Assembly: GCA_025786725.1 (NCBI GenBank)
Contig: JAHLTZ010000034.1
Coordinates: 1 to 64,000, forward strand
Direction of reading: 5' to 3'
Source of the DNA: Syncephalis fuscata
Taxonomy: Eukaryota; Zoopagomycota; Zoopagomycetes; Zoopagales; Piptocephalidaceae
Length of the DNA: 64,000 nucleotides
Part shown: positions 1-12,300 of the stretch, piece by piece
Position numbering within the stretch: the first letter of the stretch is position 1
Layout of the letters: every line of letters begins with the position of its first letter
Notes under the pieces: model-generated
Databases searched by the model: none
Told to the model about the DNA's origin: nothing
The model's input: only the letters and a program-made list of their open reading frames with translations
Position numbers and translations under genes: made by a program

Positions 1-90
1 GTGGGACAGAATGGGAATGATATAGGTAAATGGTGGATATATGCATATGGATAACGAATCTATGATGACGAGTATTTGATGACTGATGTC

Positions 91-497
91 ACTCACCACC
101 CATCATCATGTTCAATAGATTGGGCGTTATTAATATTAGTCATTTGGCCATCAAGTAGTACTAAATTGTTATTTATTTGTTAATAAACAATATTATTTAT
201 AGTGGTATAACCTTTAATGTTATAGAGCGCGGCAATAAACAATGTTTATTGCCGTACTTTTACATTACTATAACAGCATTGCGCTGTGATAATTGTAATC
301 ACCATGGTGCCGTTCATAGACACAATGCAATTTAGCTTATAAACGGTATTATGTTTTATTGAGTTAAGCATTAAGCGCAACTATCACTACTGATATGTTA
401 GTAGTTTAGTGCTATTTGGAATCAAATGGCTATTTTTAACAGTATTTGCATACTCAAATACATATTTGTTTTATTGAACATGATGATGATGGGTGGT
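91..497. repeat. Dispersed repeat motif in inverted pair
   Basis: The motif CACCACCCATCATCATGTTC starts at about 94 and recurs in reverse complement, with one extra ATC, at 473-497. The segment from about 82 to 160 also resembles 39890-39970, including a shared ATTGG block and ACCA/GGCCATCAA-like tail. The arms are short and imperfect, and no transposase is present, so this is a repeat family member rather than a defined transposon. Confidence 0.45.
230..254. repeat. Perfect 12-bp hairpin
   Basis: CGGCAATAAACA at 230-241 is followed by one base and then its exact reverse complement at 243-254. It lies in AT-rich intergenic DNA with no gene next to it. Its function is unknown. Confidence 0.6.
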
Positions 498-1527
498 AAG
501 TTATATTGGTCAGCAAATTTATTATATAGTACATTTATTATTATTATTCTGCGCAAACGTGTCTATTGTAGATATCGCCATATTGTTAAATTTTTGCAAT
601 ATTACAATATTAATATTTAAACTATTTTATTTTTAACTTTCTGAGTTTTATACAGACTTATTTGCTGTAACTAGTTTAGCAATCAACAATCATAATTCTT
701 GTCATACTTTATCCAGCTAATAGCAGCACTAGTAGCGGTAAAAATACTTGATTCAAAATAGCGTTATATAGTTTTAGCTTAATAGCTTTATGCTTGTTGT
801 TTTTATAACAATTGTAATTATAATAACAAAAATCAGCATACAAAAATGGATATATATATAATAAAGAAATAAGCAATTGGCAAATCATTTGATTATTTAA
901 AGTAAATAATAGTTTAAAAGTATTTATTTGTTTATAAAACTGACTGCTGGAATATCAAGTAAACTGTCTATTAAACCTGTATTATCAAGCATAACCTAGA
1001 TGTTGAAATACTATTTATATTTTGGTATTATTAGAATAAGCTTGTGTTTATTGTAGCATTATATAGTTAATATTCACATCGTAATTATATTATACAAAAC
1101 GATATTTACAATTACATTAATGTTTATAAAAGCGTATTAAATCTATTGTTACACTGGCTATTTGACTTATTAAAATTTACAGCAAAGCAATCAGATAAGC
1201 TACAGCCATTGCTGGTATTTATATAAGCAATAAATGTTTTTATTTAACATTATGGCCAATGCTATTGAAAGCATAATATAAACACATCAGTTTGCGCATT
1301 GCTATAAAGCAATAACACGGAAATACAAGTTATACTAATCCTGTCTTTGCTTAATTAACAGATCAGCAGATTGTTATATTCAATACACACACAAATTGAT
1401 ATATATATATATATCACTCTTGTTTATACATATAAATACTTATTTATTCATTAAAACCAATCAAACTTGCTTCAACATTATCACCATTAGATTTTGCATC
1501 TATGAAATCATTAAATTATTTATTTTA

Positions 1528-1827
1528 TTATAGTGAGTGATAAAAATAGCCACCTAATCGGTAGTGGTAAAGGCAAAAAGTAGTTTGGCCAATGCCACTT
1601 TGGTACACCTTGGCTCTCCTTGATTCGTATATTCCAATGGAATGTTCCATCGAAAACGTCATAGCTGTTGAACAACGCCTTTTCTTATTGAGCATGATCG
1701 TCTCCACATCACACAGTAAATTGGACGGTTTTGTGTTCAAGGGTCGTTGATAAAAACCAATGAAAGCTCCCCTTTGCTTTGCATCTAACAGATATGGACA
1801 AACGAGGCAATGCGACTCTCTATCCAC
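1528..1827 (-). CDS. Possible gene fragment (low confidence)
   Basis: A 99-codon open frame on the minus strand sits in a block clearly richer in GC than its surroundings. The predicted peptide is of ordinary composition, not low complexity, with four cysteines and the segment GAFIGFYQRPLN near residue 20. I do not recognise a family. There is no obvious splice partner on either side. It may be a relic exon, a short orphan gene, or chance. Confidence 0.22.
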   Translation of the reverse strand: MDRESHCLVCPYLLDAKQRGAFIGFYQRPLNTKPSNLLCDVETIMLNKKRRCSTAMTFSMEHSIGIYESRRAKVYQSGIGQTTFCLYHYRLGGYFYHSL

Positions 1828-1860
1828 GTACTATCGTCATCACCATTTTTATCACTTCAC

Positions 1861-3948
1861 ACAACTCCGCCTCCCTATTAATTGAGTCGTATTAAGAACA
1901 CGCTGTTTTTTTACTACATACAGCTACATAAACATATACTTGCTTACACTTGCTATAAAGATGATAATAACAACAAAACAATACTTAGTTATTGATAATT
2001 AACTATTATGACCAAAAACTGATAGCACACGAGTGTATTTGAAGGTAAAAAAAAAACAAGCTTTGATCTCAAAAAGATAAAGGCAACTCCTATAAAAATG
2101 TATGGTTCTACAGTACGTACCAATAAACCGAAGGGTGTCTATCTATTATCTATAAATGTGTCTGTGTCTTGTTGGTCTAGAGAGTAGTGGTACAATTCAC
2201 TGGTCTGTCTGGTCCAATCCCCGCGCTGTGCACAGGCATAGGTCCCTATTTGGCCGATGATTGATTTCATCCACGCATTCATGCACAGTAAGTGTGTGTG
2301 TGTGTGCTGTTCATACACAATCTTTTATGCGTAATGAATAGGCCGCCCCTTTTATTATGGCCATGTGCAGCCCCTCTCATCATTTACAACACAGCTGTTG
2401 TTGTTATTCCATACTAATTAATCCATCCTTCCTGCACATATTTTACTTACCATAACATACTTGTTGTTTTTTAAACTATTTATTCAAGCTGTGTTCTATG
2501 TAAATGTGAGTAAAAATCTCCGAATGATATTTACGCTGTGTCTGTGTTTATTCAATTATATGAAGATTGAGGGGGCGGGGAGACACCTTATCTGGTCGTT
2601 GTTGTTCATACGTCTACTCCACTTAAAGCTTTGCTAGCCACAATTTCCTTTTCATTCACTATCGACTTAGTTGCTGTTTCTATTTCTTTCTCCTCTTTCC
2701 TCTTCTCCACTACCACCACCTCCTACTCCGTCCACCTCTTATCGCTCCCTTTTCCCCTCGTTGCTGTCTGTCTTCAGCACTATCTATCGGTAGGCATTGC
2801 GTGCTCTGTGCTTATATTATTCATAGCACTATTGCTTGTTCGTTTCATCTTCATCCTCGTTGACACAAGTGAACGACCACTTGGCGACTGTCGCCTTCTC
2901 TCGACTATTTCTTGTTTGAAAGAGAATCCGCGTATTGCCATACGTCTTAGAGAACTCTAACCATCATCATCTTGCTCCACCTATAACGTGTCCATCTTAC
3001 ACAGGCAAACTTATTTGCATACGCGTAAACGCACATACTCTTTTGTTCTTCCGGTTTTTCGCTTTCTCGCTAGTCCCTTTAAGCAAAAAGCTCTGTTGTT
3101 TTGTCGTACAACCCTCGCGTTACCGTTTCATACTATTAGCCACTGTATCGTTTTTTCCTTTTATTTTCGCGCACGGTACATTGCTAGGACTGTCATCTAG
3201 TATAAGTGTACCTGTACTTGTGTGTGTACGTGTGTGTACGTTGTAAGCCATCGCACTAAGGCGACCGATATCGCTTGGTCTATCGTTTTTGGTAGACTAT
3301 TTGCCGGTTTATAGGTTGGTTTATTTTGTCTTATTAATTTATTTATTATTAACTTTTAACCTTTAATACTAATTAATTGATTACTTTAGTTGCTATTGCG
3401 GCTATTTCTACTTACAGCCACCGCCACTACTATTACTACGTTTTCTCTTCTTCTTCCTTCTCCTCTTTGTCCATCCTTATTTCTGCGTGCCATATTATTG
3501 CTTTGCCACCAGTGTCGGTTAATTGACATTTAAACTCCGACCATTTTGATTATATTTGGCAATTGCCATTTATTTGTCTAGTTATTTTGAGCTTTTTTAT
3601 TTTCGTGTACTAACTGCACATTGCTACACATACGTGACGACAGACTTTAAATAGAACAATTGTTTGTGCATTATTACGAGTAAGTAGAAGTAACGTAGTT
3701 AATAACAGCGTTTTATTTCGCTTTATTAATATCTAACTAATGTGTCTACATTTTATTAATTAGGCCTGCGGTGTTTTGTGTACAAGTTCACTGCCGTCCT
3801 ATTTACTCATACACTGGTTGACGACTATTCTTGTCCACTGCTACATAGTGATAATCTATTCGGTCACACGCCAGTTCCTTCGCTAGTGTTTATTCTAACG
3901 TATCCATTATAGTAAACACTGTCATAATCATAATAACTATAGTAACTC
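1861..3948 (+). promoter_or_regulatory. Upstream region and leader of the kinesin gene
   Basis: From about 2600 to 3250 the plus strand is strongly pyrimidine-rich (CTCCT/CTTTCC runs), a composition often seen in fungal promoters and leaders. Open frames of 70-109 codons here are made of the same pyrimidine runs and look non-coding. A candidate 5' UTR intron runs from 3680 (GTAAGT) to 3763 (TTAATTAG) with a CTAAC branch-like site near 3734. Confidence 0.4.
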
Positions 3949-6900
3949 ATGGCATCCACTTCGGTAAAGTATGTAATTAATTAGTTATTTATTAAATACA
4001 TATTAATTATTATTGTTTATAATCTAATAGAGTAGCGTTGCGAATACGCCCGCTCACTACCAATGAGCAGATTGCCGATTGTCGTGAATGCATTGCTTGT
4101 TTGCCCAATTCTACACAAATTATCATTGGGCATGACCGCTCGTTTGAATTCGACTATGTATTTGATCCGGATGCCACCCAGGAGCTGGTCTACCAGGACA
4201 GTATCAAGCCAATGGTCAATCGCTTTCTTGATGGCTATAACGTCACAGTACTTGCCTATGGCCAGACAGGCTCTGGCAAGACCCATAGTATGGGTACAGG
4301 CATGAATGTGGAAGAAGGACAGCATGGTATCGTGCCACGTACCATTAACGATGTATTTAAGACAATGAACGAACTTAAGAGCCAGCAACCAGACTCTGAG
4401 TTTGAGATACGTGTTTCCTTCTTGGAACTTTACAATGAAGACCTTGTTGATCTGTTGTCATCCGATCGCAGTCGCAGCGATGGTAAAAATGGACCACAAA
4501 TTCGCGAAGACGGCAAAGGTGGTATTATGTGGACCAACGTTGAAATGGTACCTGCTCAATCGCCAGAAGAGCTATTTGCACTACTCAACAAAGGTTCTAT
4601 GTGTCGTACAGTTGGATCTACCGATATGAATCTTACCTCGTCACGTTCACATGCTATATTCTCTGTTACATTAATGCAACGTCGTCTATTTGAACTTGAC
4701 GATATGGGAGAGGTGCTAGTATTTCTGAAATGATAAAAAAGACCCGCCAACCACCTGTCACTGCACCACCTACGCCGCCCGACACTGCATCTAACAATTC
4801 AGTCAATGAAACTGAAAAAGCAACTGATGGAGGAGCGGCAACAGCGACAGCAGAAGAAGCTAATAAGCCAGCCGGCGACGATGACACATCTGGTCCATCG
4901 GCTGAAGTACGAACTGTCATTTCAAAGTTTCACTTTGTCGATTTGGCCGGTTCTGAGCGGCTTAAACGTACCAATGCAACTGGTGATCGAGCCAAAGAAG
5001 GTATATCCATCAATGCCGGTCTATTGTCCTTGGGCAATGTTATTAGCGCATTAGCCGATGCGGCCGATCTTAAACCAGGCCAGCCTGCACCGCATGTGCC
5101 ATATCGTGACTCTAAACTCACGCGTTTGTTACAAGATTCACTTGGTGGTAATAGGTAATTAAATTTATTAGCGTTATAGACATTTATTTTAATCTACGAT
5201 ACAGTCAAACACTGATGATGGCCTGTGTATCATCATCTGACTCCAATTTCTCAGAGACATTGAGTACACTTCGCTATGCTACACGTGCTCGCAAGATTCA
5301 AAACCGTGCCCGGGCCAATGTCGACGAAGCAGCCGCATCAGCAGCCGAAGTTACACGTCTACGGGCCCAAGTATCACGTCTGCAACGACAGATGGCCGAT
5401 CTACGCGAAAATGGCGTAGTAGCCGCTGGACCATCGCCTCTTGAAGTTGAACGACGTAAATGGCTTGAACAAGAGGTGTACCGTGCCCGATTTGACGCCG
5501 GTAAACTTAAAGAGCGTATTCGTGATCTTGAACAAGAAGTGACACGAACCAAGGCGGAACGTGATACACTTATATTCCAATATGGTGAAGCAGCCGAAGG
5601 ATTTGATATAGAATCTGACGATGCAGTCCATCCACTTATTCTTAAATATATGCGTGAAATTGCCGACTTGGAGCATCAACTAAAGGATACAAGCCGCGAA
5701 TTACGCTACTACAAGGAAAAGGACGAAGCAGCTGAAATAGAGATGGAAAGTATTGATGGATTCAGTATGGGCACACAATCTGCCGTCAACAGTCGACCAA
5801 CAAGTCGAGCTGAATTGAAACAATTATTTGAAGTTGATTTAGATCAAGTAGGTTACAAGCTGTTAATAATATTGATTAATACTAATAATATTGTTATTGT
5901 TATTATAGGTGATGCGAGATGCAGATGATAATATATTTTTTCCCTCTGATGATGGTAATATGACTGATGATGCAGTCAGTGTTGATGTAAGTTAATTAAT
6001 TAATTAATCGATATTGATGACATTAATAACATATCGATATGTTAATTAAATGATACTTTATTATAGACACGAGCTACTACACGTGCTAGCGGCTTTTCAT
6101 CAGAAGATCCATTACGCTTCTCGGTAAATAATTATGCATATTTACCTATTTATCTAATACAAATTTATTATAGGATATGTCGACTACATCAGTAGACGAT
6201 GAGTTAGACGAAGATGAAGACGAAGATGAATACATGGAAAAGATGTTGCGACAGATCAACGATAGTATTGTATTAAAAGAAGGTCTTCTTGACCATATTG
6301 AAGAGCTACAACAAGCAGTCGCCACAAAGGAAACACTTGTTCGTGACTTGGAACGAGCACGTTACGAGCAATTAATGATGCGTGAAGAATACGATCATCG
6401 TTTGCAAATACTTCAAAACGATCTATCCCATGCTCAAGAAGAACGTGACCGTGCATTAAAAGATATCTCCAAGAAGGACAATGGCGTAAGTTAATGGCAA
6501 TGTATTTATTTATAGCACATAACTAACTAACTTTCCATTAATGTGTATAGCTTTCACCGGATGCCAAGCAACGCTATGAGCAAAAGATGAAAGCGCTTAT
6601 TCATGAAATATCCGGCTTGCGTAAAGAGTCAAGTGAAGCCAACCGATCGGCCGAAACGGCTCGTAGTCAAAATCAGTTCATGGTCCGCAATATGAAGCAG
6701 CATTTAGAAACACTTAAAGGTGAAAAGCAACGTATGGCCAAGCAAATGAAAGAAGAGGCCCAACGTGTACGTGAACAAATTTCCGGCTTTCAACGTGAAA
6801 TTCAAACACTACGTCGTCAAGAGCGTAAATTGACCGATTCACTTAATCGTCTGGAAAAGCAATGCTCTGTTCAAGTAAGCATTAATACAATAATAGTTTA

Positions 6901-8763
6901 TAGTACTAATTTTTTATTAATCTATTATCAATATAGAAAACTGCATTGAAAAAGGAACAAGATGAAAAACGACAGCTTCAAACACAGCTAAAACAAGCAC
7001 AAAAGGTTTTAAATGGCGCTAAAAATAATACATCTGTCCGTGACTCAAAAGCTCCATTGAAACGTAGCAGTACTTCAATGTCCCATAGAAGAAGTGTTCC
7101 AGAACCACGTAAACTTAATAAGCGGGCCAGTACATCCAATGATATGATGGACGGCACCATGTCGGGTATTCGTACGGCATTTAAACGCCAACTACTCGAA
7201 CGGGAGATTAGTGTATGTGTAGCAAAACGTCAAGTATTCCAAGTACTCGATGAATTAAGTGGCAAGCGTGATCGACTTCAAAATGAACGACAAGCATTGG
7301 TCGAAGAGCGTACTTTGATACTTAATGAAGAAGAAGAAGCCACTGGCATGTCACCGGATCCATCAACGCCACTCTACATGGATGAGCGTATTGAATTGAT
7401 CGAGGCTGAAGTTGACTACATGGATGCACGTATTCGCGGCCTTCGTGTTGAAGCAGCCCAAATGAATCTGTGGGAACCAGGACCAGGATGGCTTGGACGT
7501 GATACAGCCTATGATAGTGCTGTGCAAATGCTACAAGATCTACCCTCCAGTGAGGCCCGCCGTATGTTATGGTTCTTTGTTGACGAAGTTATTCGACTAC
7601 GTGTCGACCAATGGTCACGTCAAATGGCCGTTGGTGAAATGGAAAAGTCCATGATGGACATGCGCCGCACACTGCTTATGATGCGAAAGACTGCCGTTGC
7701 CGCTGCCGTTGAATACGAGAAGCGTCTACGTCAAATGGAACAACGTCTAGTCGCCAAAGAGACTGGTGTACGTGTGCCACGTCATAAAGAGCCAAAATCA
7801 CCCACCTCGCCCGCTAAAGATGTGGCGATATTTGAACGTATTTATGAACGTGGTATATTCACCAAAGCAGTACGTAGCGTTGAAGGTCCAGCCTCTCCAT
7901 TGGTTGAAGCAGGTCGACGTCATTTAGTTACCAAGAGTGACGGCTATCTACTAGCTGGCCAATTCCATGCTACTTATGGCGGTGAACTTGGCATTCATGA
8001 CCAAGCAGCCACTTCTACTTCTGAAGACTATGCCACTGCCTCATTATCATCTGGCTCATCTTCTTATCATGGCGTAAACAGCAACAGCAATAGTAATGTA
8101 GCCGAATCGGTTACATCGCCTACTGGCATTCCTATCCATCGTGTACATCTTCGTCGTTCAACAAGTGAACCTGATAAATACACGGCTACAGCCAATACAC
8201 TTACCGCATTGGAAAATGGCCATATACCAGGCTCACGCACCGGTAGTCTAGGCAGCGTTGGTGGTGGCCGGGCCCGTGGTCTATCCAATAGCAGTCGCCG
8301 TCGTTCACTCTACTTCCAAGAAACAACGCCATCCCCCACGAATAGTCTAGCCAGTATGGAGGCCCAAGAACTATGCCGTGAAGTAGACAAGATTATCGAG
8401 GCTAGTGCTGCCAATTCTTCTGTACGTCCACGTTCATGGTCGCTCACATCGGGCACTACAGTACGATCACGTACTTCACTGGGATCACATTCTCGTTCGG
8501 GCAGTGGCAATGCACCCTCGCTAATGTCACTCATTACGCCATCACGTAAAACGTTCTCTTCATCGGCCTCGTCGACCGGTGCCGATGGCAGTGTCGTTAA
8601 TATGCCTATTATGGATAGCTGTGGTCCATTAGTTACATCGCCTATGTCCACTACGTCGATGGGCAACACTGCCGCTGATGGTATGGTGGCACCGCCACTA
8701 CGTATTAACACACAGTTACATCGTCGTGACTCTATTAGTAATTCAAGTTGGAGTGTTATGTAG
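3949..8763 (+). CDS. Kinesin-4/KIF21-like motor protein
   Basis: Microtubule plus-end motor, about 1461 residues. Exons: 3949-3968, 4031-5154, 5205-5847, 5909-5986, 6067-6123, 6174-6485, 6551-6874, 6937-8763. The N-terminus reads [16 protein letters not shown] across intron 1. The P-loop GQTGSGKT lies near residue 83, switch I SSRSH near 210, then [11 protein letters not shown] and [19 protein letters not shown]. Coiled coil follows (about 370-760), then a Ser/Thr-rich tail. ERLKRT and the long coiled coil fit kinesin-4 (chromokinesin/KIF21). The region between switch I and DLAGSE holds an unusually long Thr/Ala/Glu-rich insert. The frame breaks once, near 4707-4713: one extra G restores it and links two conserved motor segments. 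With that base the summed exons are divisible by three. It is convergent with the next gene. Confidence 0.9.
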
Positions 8764-9372
8764 AGAGAGATAGTCATATATATATATATAGTCGTTTATG
8801 TGTATATATGTAATAGAGATATAGTTATATAGAGAAATGAGAAGAGTAGACGATAAACATACGTGTTATTGTTCTCTACACGTCTATCTACTATAACTCT
8901 TTGTATACTATGTATATCATAGTATATTTCTATTAGTATTTATTCTTTTCTCTTACAATATCACTTGTGCTCTATTCTATCTCTTTCTTTCTATATATAT
9001 ATATATATTTGTGTGTGTGTGTGTATCCGTTTTGTCCATTTGTGTTTGTTTTCATTTTCAATTTATTTGCGTACACATGCCATAATAATGATCCTACTAC
9101 TAATACCAATTACTATTATATTAATTATATTAATATAAATGATGTGTATTGTAAGATACTTATAAATTGAATAACACTATTTTCACTGCATCTATTACAC
9201 AATGTTGTTGTTATTATATAATGTTATTAATTAGTCATTTGTTTATCAGTAATAGGTAGTAATTTTATATTGATAAAATGTATACAATAGATAGTTAGAT
9301 AGATAGATAGATAGATAGGTAGATGGATGGATGAGTCGATATAAATCATATAGATAGTTAGAAAAAAGAAAT
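8764..9372. other. Convergent 3' intergenic region with microsatellites
   Basis: This short spacer lies between the ends of two converging genes. It contains an AT run near 8777, AT/GT runs near 8993-9025 and a GATA-type tetranucleotide repeat near 9293-9330. No gene is seen. Confidence 0.6.
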
Positions 9373-12300
9373 CTATGGCAATGACACTTTAGTATCATTT
9401 ACAAAGGACGTAATAGAATCTTCAGGTATTTCCTCGGCAATACCAGTTAATTGAGGTGATTTATCAAGTTTTCTATTCATCAATTGATTTATATCATCTT
9501 CGTCGTCGTCATCATCTTCATTGTTGTCTTCTTCCTCGGCGACCATTTCAATAACACCATCTAGATTATTATTCTCTTCAGCGTTATCTTGACTCTCTTC
9601 TGGTTCATCTTCAACATCAAAGAACCAATGATATTGTAAAATATACGTTTTAACAATATTCTGGTGATGGCCTAAATTGTTAAAACTGGCCCCAAATTGG
9701 CTGGCCCAGGTGGTGCCCGAATAAGCGAAGGACCGAATACAATAGCCAGATTAGTGGCATACATATGATTCTTCTTCAATTCAGTAACTCTATATCAATA
9801 CAGTATATTAATATGAATGTTGATCATAAAAGTTGACCATTGAAACTTACCGTTCAAGATGTTCAACAAGACGTCGGAAAAGAATATAATTACGACGTGG
9901 TAACATGCCAATAGATCTTTGAGGGCAAACATACGGTCATTGTACTCTTCAATTTCTATATTATATTGTATATGGTTAGTATTATTATTATTACCGTAAT
10001 AAAATTAATAACTTACTTGTGGCCTTAATAAACTCATCATACAATCGATTAGTCAATAATGGTTCAGGCAATTCACGGAAAAACTGTTTAAGTAAACATG
10101 CCACCACATTAATATCTGCCCAATCATCGGTCGATAAATCAACTGCCGTAGCATCTATCAATCAAATAAATAGATATATATATATATATATATTAGTTAA
10201 ACATTAACAAATACAATTAATGTTAATTACCTTGATTGAAACAGTTTCTTAATCGATCCATGGCTGATTGCATACCTGGTACTCTGTAAATACCCACTTC
10301 TTCAAGTCCTATAATCATTGATATTAATGGCTGATTACTATAAACAACTGTAATAAACCTACCACGTCGTTCCACTTCAGCAATACATTTCTCAACAACA
10401 ATAGGCAATTGATCGTCAATCATAATAGGCTCCAAATCAATACCAAACACTATTGAATACAATAAACAATCAGTATCTACATTTAACAAGTATATTAATA
10501 ACTTACTAGGTGTACGTAATCCTTGACCAGGCAGCGATGGTACAGGTGGTGCAGATCCTACATCTACCGGTAATGGATCACTGTTCTCTGGTTGAGTTGA
10601 TCGACGTTTAATGGCCGCTGTTCTTGATACATGAGCAATCGCCTCTAGCCATTGCTGCATGCTGGGCCTATCAGCTGCCTGCAGTAGATGTTGTCCACCT
10701 TCTTCGGTAATCACTCTAAAGACGTGTGGCCGTTTAGCATAGCCATGTTCCACTTGTGCTTGGGCATTAATTAAATTAATGACTGCCGATGGTCGATTAG
10801 AGCCTTTACGCATCGGTTTAGATGCATGACTAAGTGACGATACACGTCCTACTAGTGGACGTGAACTACCACTCGCACTTCCCATATTGCCGCCACTGGA
10901 TGTTGACATCGATGGTTGAACGGTATTGGATGTACCGATAACGCCTTTAACCAAACGCATCATGCCTTTCATTTTACCAGTAGTGCTTGATCTGTATTCA
11001 GGTGATCCTGATAGACCACTGCCTGGAGTCATTGTGGATCCAGCCATCGGGCTAGATGGCAATAGGCCATTGTTATTGCCAAGACTGCTTTGACGTCGAT
11101 GTTGCATCGTCATATCGTGTAGTTCTTTTTCCAATCGATCCCGTTCCTTATTATCACGTCGTAACTTGTCTTGTTGTTCGCCAAGCAGTTTGTGGAATAC
11201 ACGGGTCGTTTTATGTAGTCTTGGATGATGTTGAATACTTTGTTTTGACACTTGTAGACTTTCTTGTTGCGATAGTTCACGTAACGGACGCCAATTTGAT
11301 TGAAGTGTTAAGGCATCGGGTGTCATTAAAAAGGCACATGCTGTCAATGGCTGTTGTGGCTGTTGTTGGGCGGCCTTTTCCATTTGAGCTTGATATTGTC
11401 GCAGTATATCAATCATATTATGAAGTCGTAGTCGTTTCTCTAAACTGACCATAGGTGCTGTTGTTGCCGTGGCCGCTATTGGAGCAGTAATGGTATTGGC
11501 TGTTGTTGCCGTTGCCGTATTTGTACTTGTACTTGTACTTGCTGTAATACCTATAGCTACACTAGTACCAGTACTTGATGTTGTTCCAGTAGGCAGTATA
11601 GATGTAGCTGTCGTATCAGGTAGTGTATCCGGTAAACGATAACATATCTGTAAAATACTCTCCATAGCCCATCCAATACATGGTACAAGTGTCATGGGTC
11701 GTGATCGCGATGAACCTTTAAGTGTACCCGATCGGGTCATTCCGGGTGCTTTGGATGGCGGTGCTGTTTCAGACATGATAAGTAGCGTTAGTGTATCCAA
11801 CGTAGTATTACGACGGGCTGCTACTTCTTGCCAAGTACGTAGAAATAGACGCGACTCGGGACTAACCAGTGCACTAGCAATGGCCCGTTCAACCAATGAT
11901 GGCACTCGATGTGTACCGCCAAATGCATCGACAGTGGTAGCATCTGGCGATAGAATAAGTGTATGTGTTGTGCCACGACATAAAGCAATCATTTGCAAAA
12001 ATTTACTAATCCATTCAACGCGTTGATTCCATTGTGCCGATGTACTAGTAACGCGTGAAATAACCCATGTACGTAAACGGTCACGGAATTGACAACACTT
12101 TTGTATTGACCAGGGCAGTGCCGTTAGAATACGTGAAGTAGTGCCGGCTCGTCGGCTATGATCAAGCACGGTGAATATATCCGGTAGTGTAAGTTCTTCT
12201 TCAAGTGGTACTGGTCGACGTTGCGTCGGATGCCATACAAGTGGATCAAGTGTTTGTAGTTCAAGTACCGTAACGGCCTGTACCCAATCAGCTAGGCTAA

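Larger units (their letters stand above)
1..1527. other. AT-rich intergenic DNA
   Basis: No convincing gene is seen. Short open frames here are chance. The stretch holds a dispersed repeat motif at 91-114 and, inverted, at 473-497, a 25-nt palindrome at 230-254, and an AT microsatellite near 1399-1416. Confidence 0.6.

Noticed and set aside
2176-2240. tRNA-like stretch with a GGTCCAATCCC box
   Set aside because: The flanking bases do not form a T stem or acceptor stem, so no cloverleaf is possible.
2631-3246. Two overlapping 103-109 codon frames upstream of the kinesin gene
   Set aside because: Composition is Ser/Phe/Leu from pyrimidine runs. They lie in the likely promoter and leader.
4713-4741. 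A 23- or 29-nt mini-intron in the kinesin motor domain
   Set aside because: GT...AAAAAAG would also restore the frame, but it is far shorter than every other intron here and lacks the usual TAG/CAG pyrimidine context. The same one-base gap pattern occurs in other genes, so a missing base is more likely.
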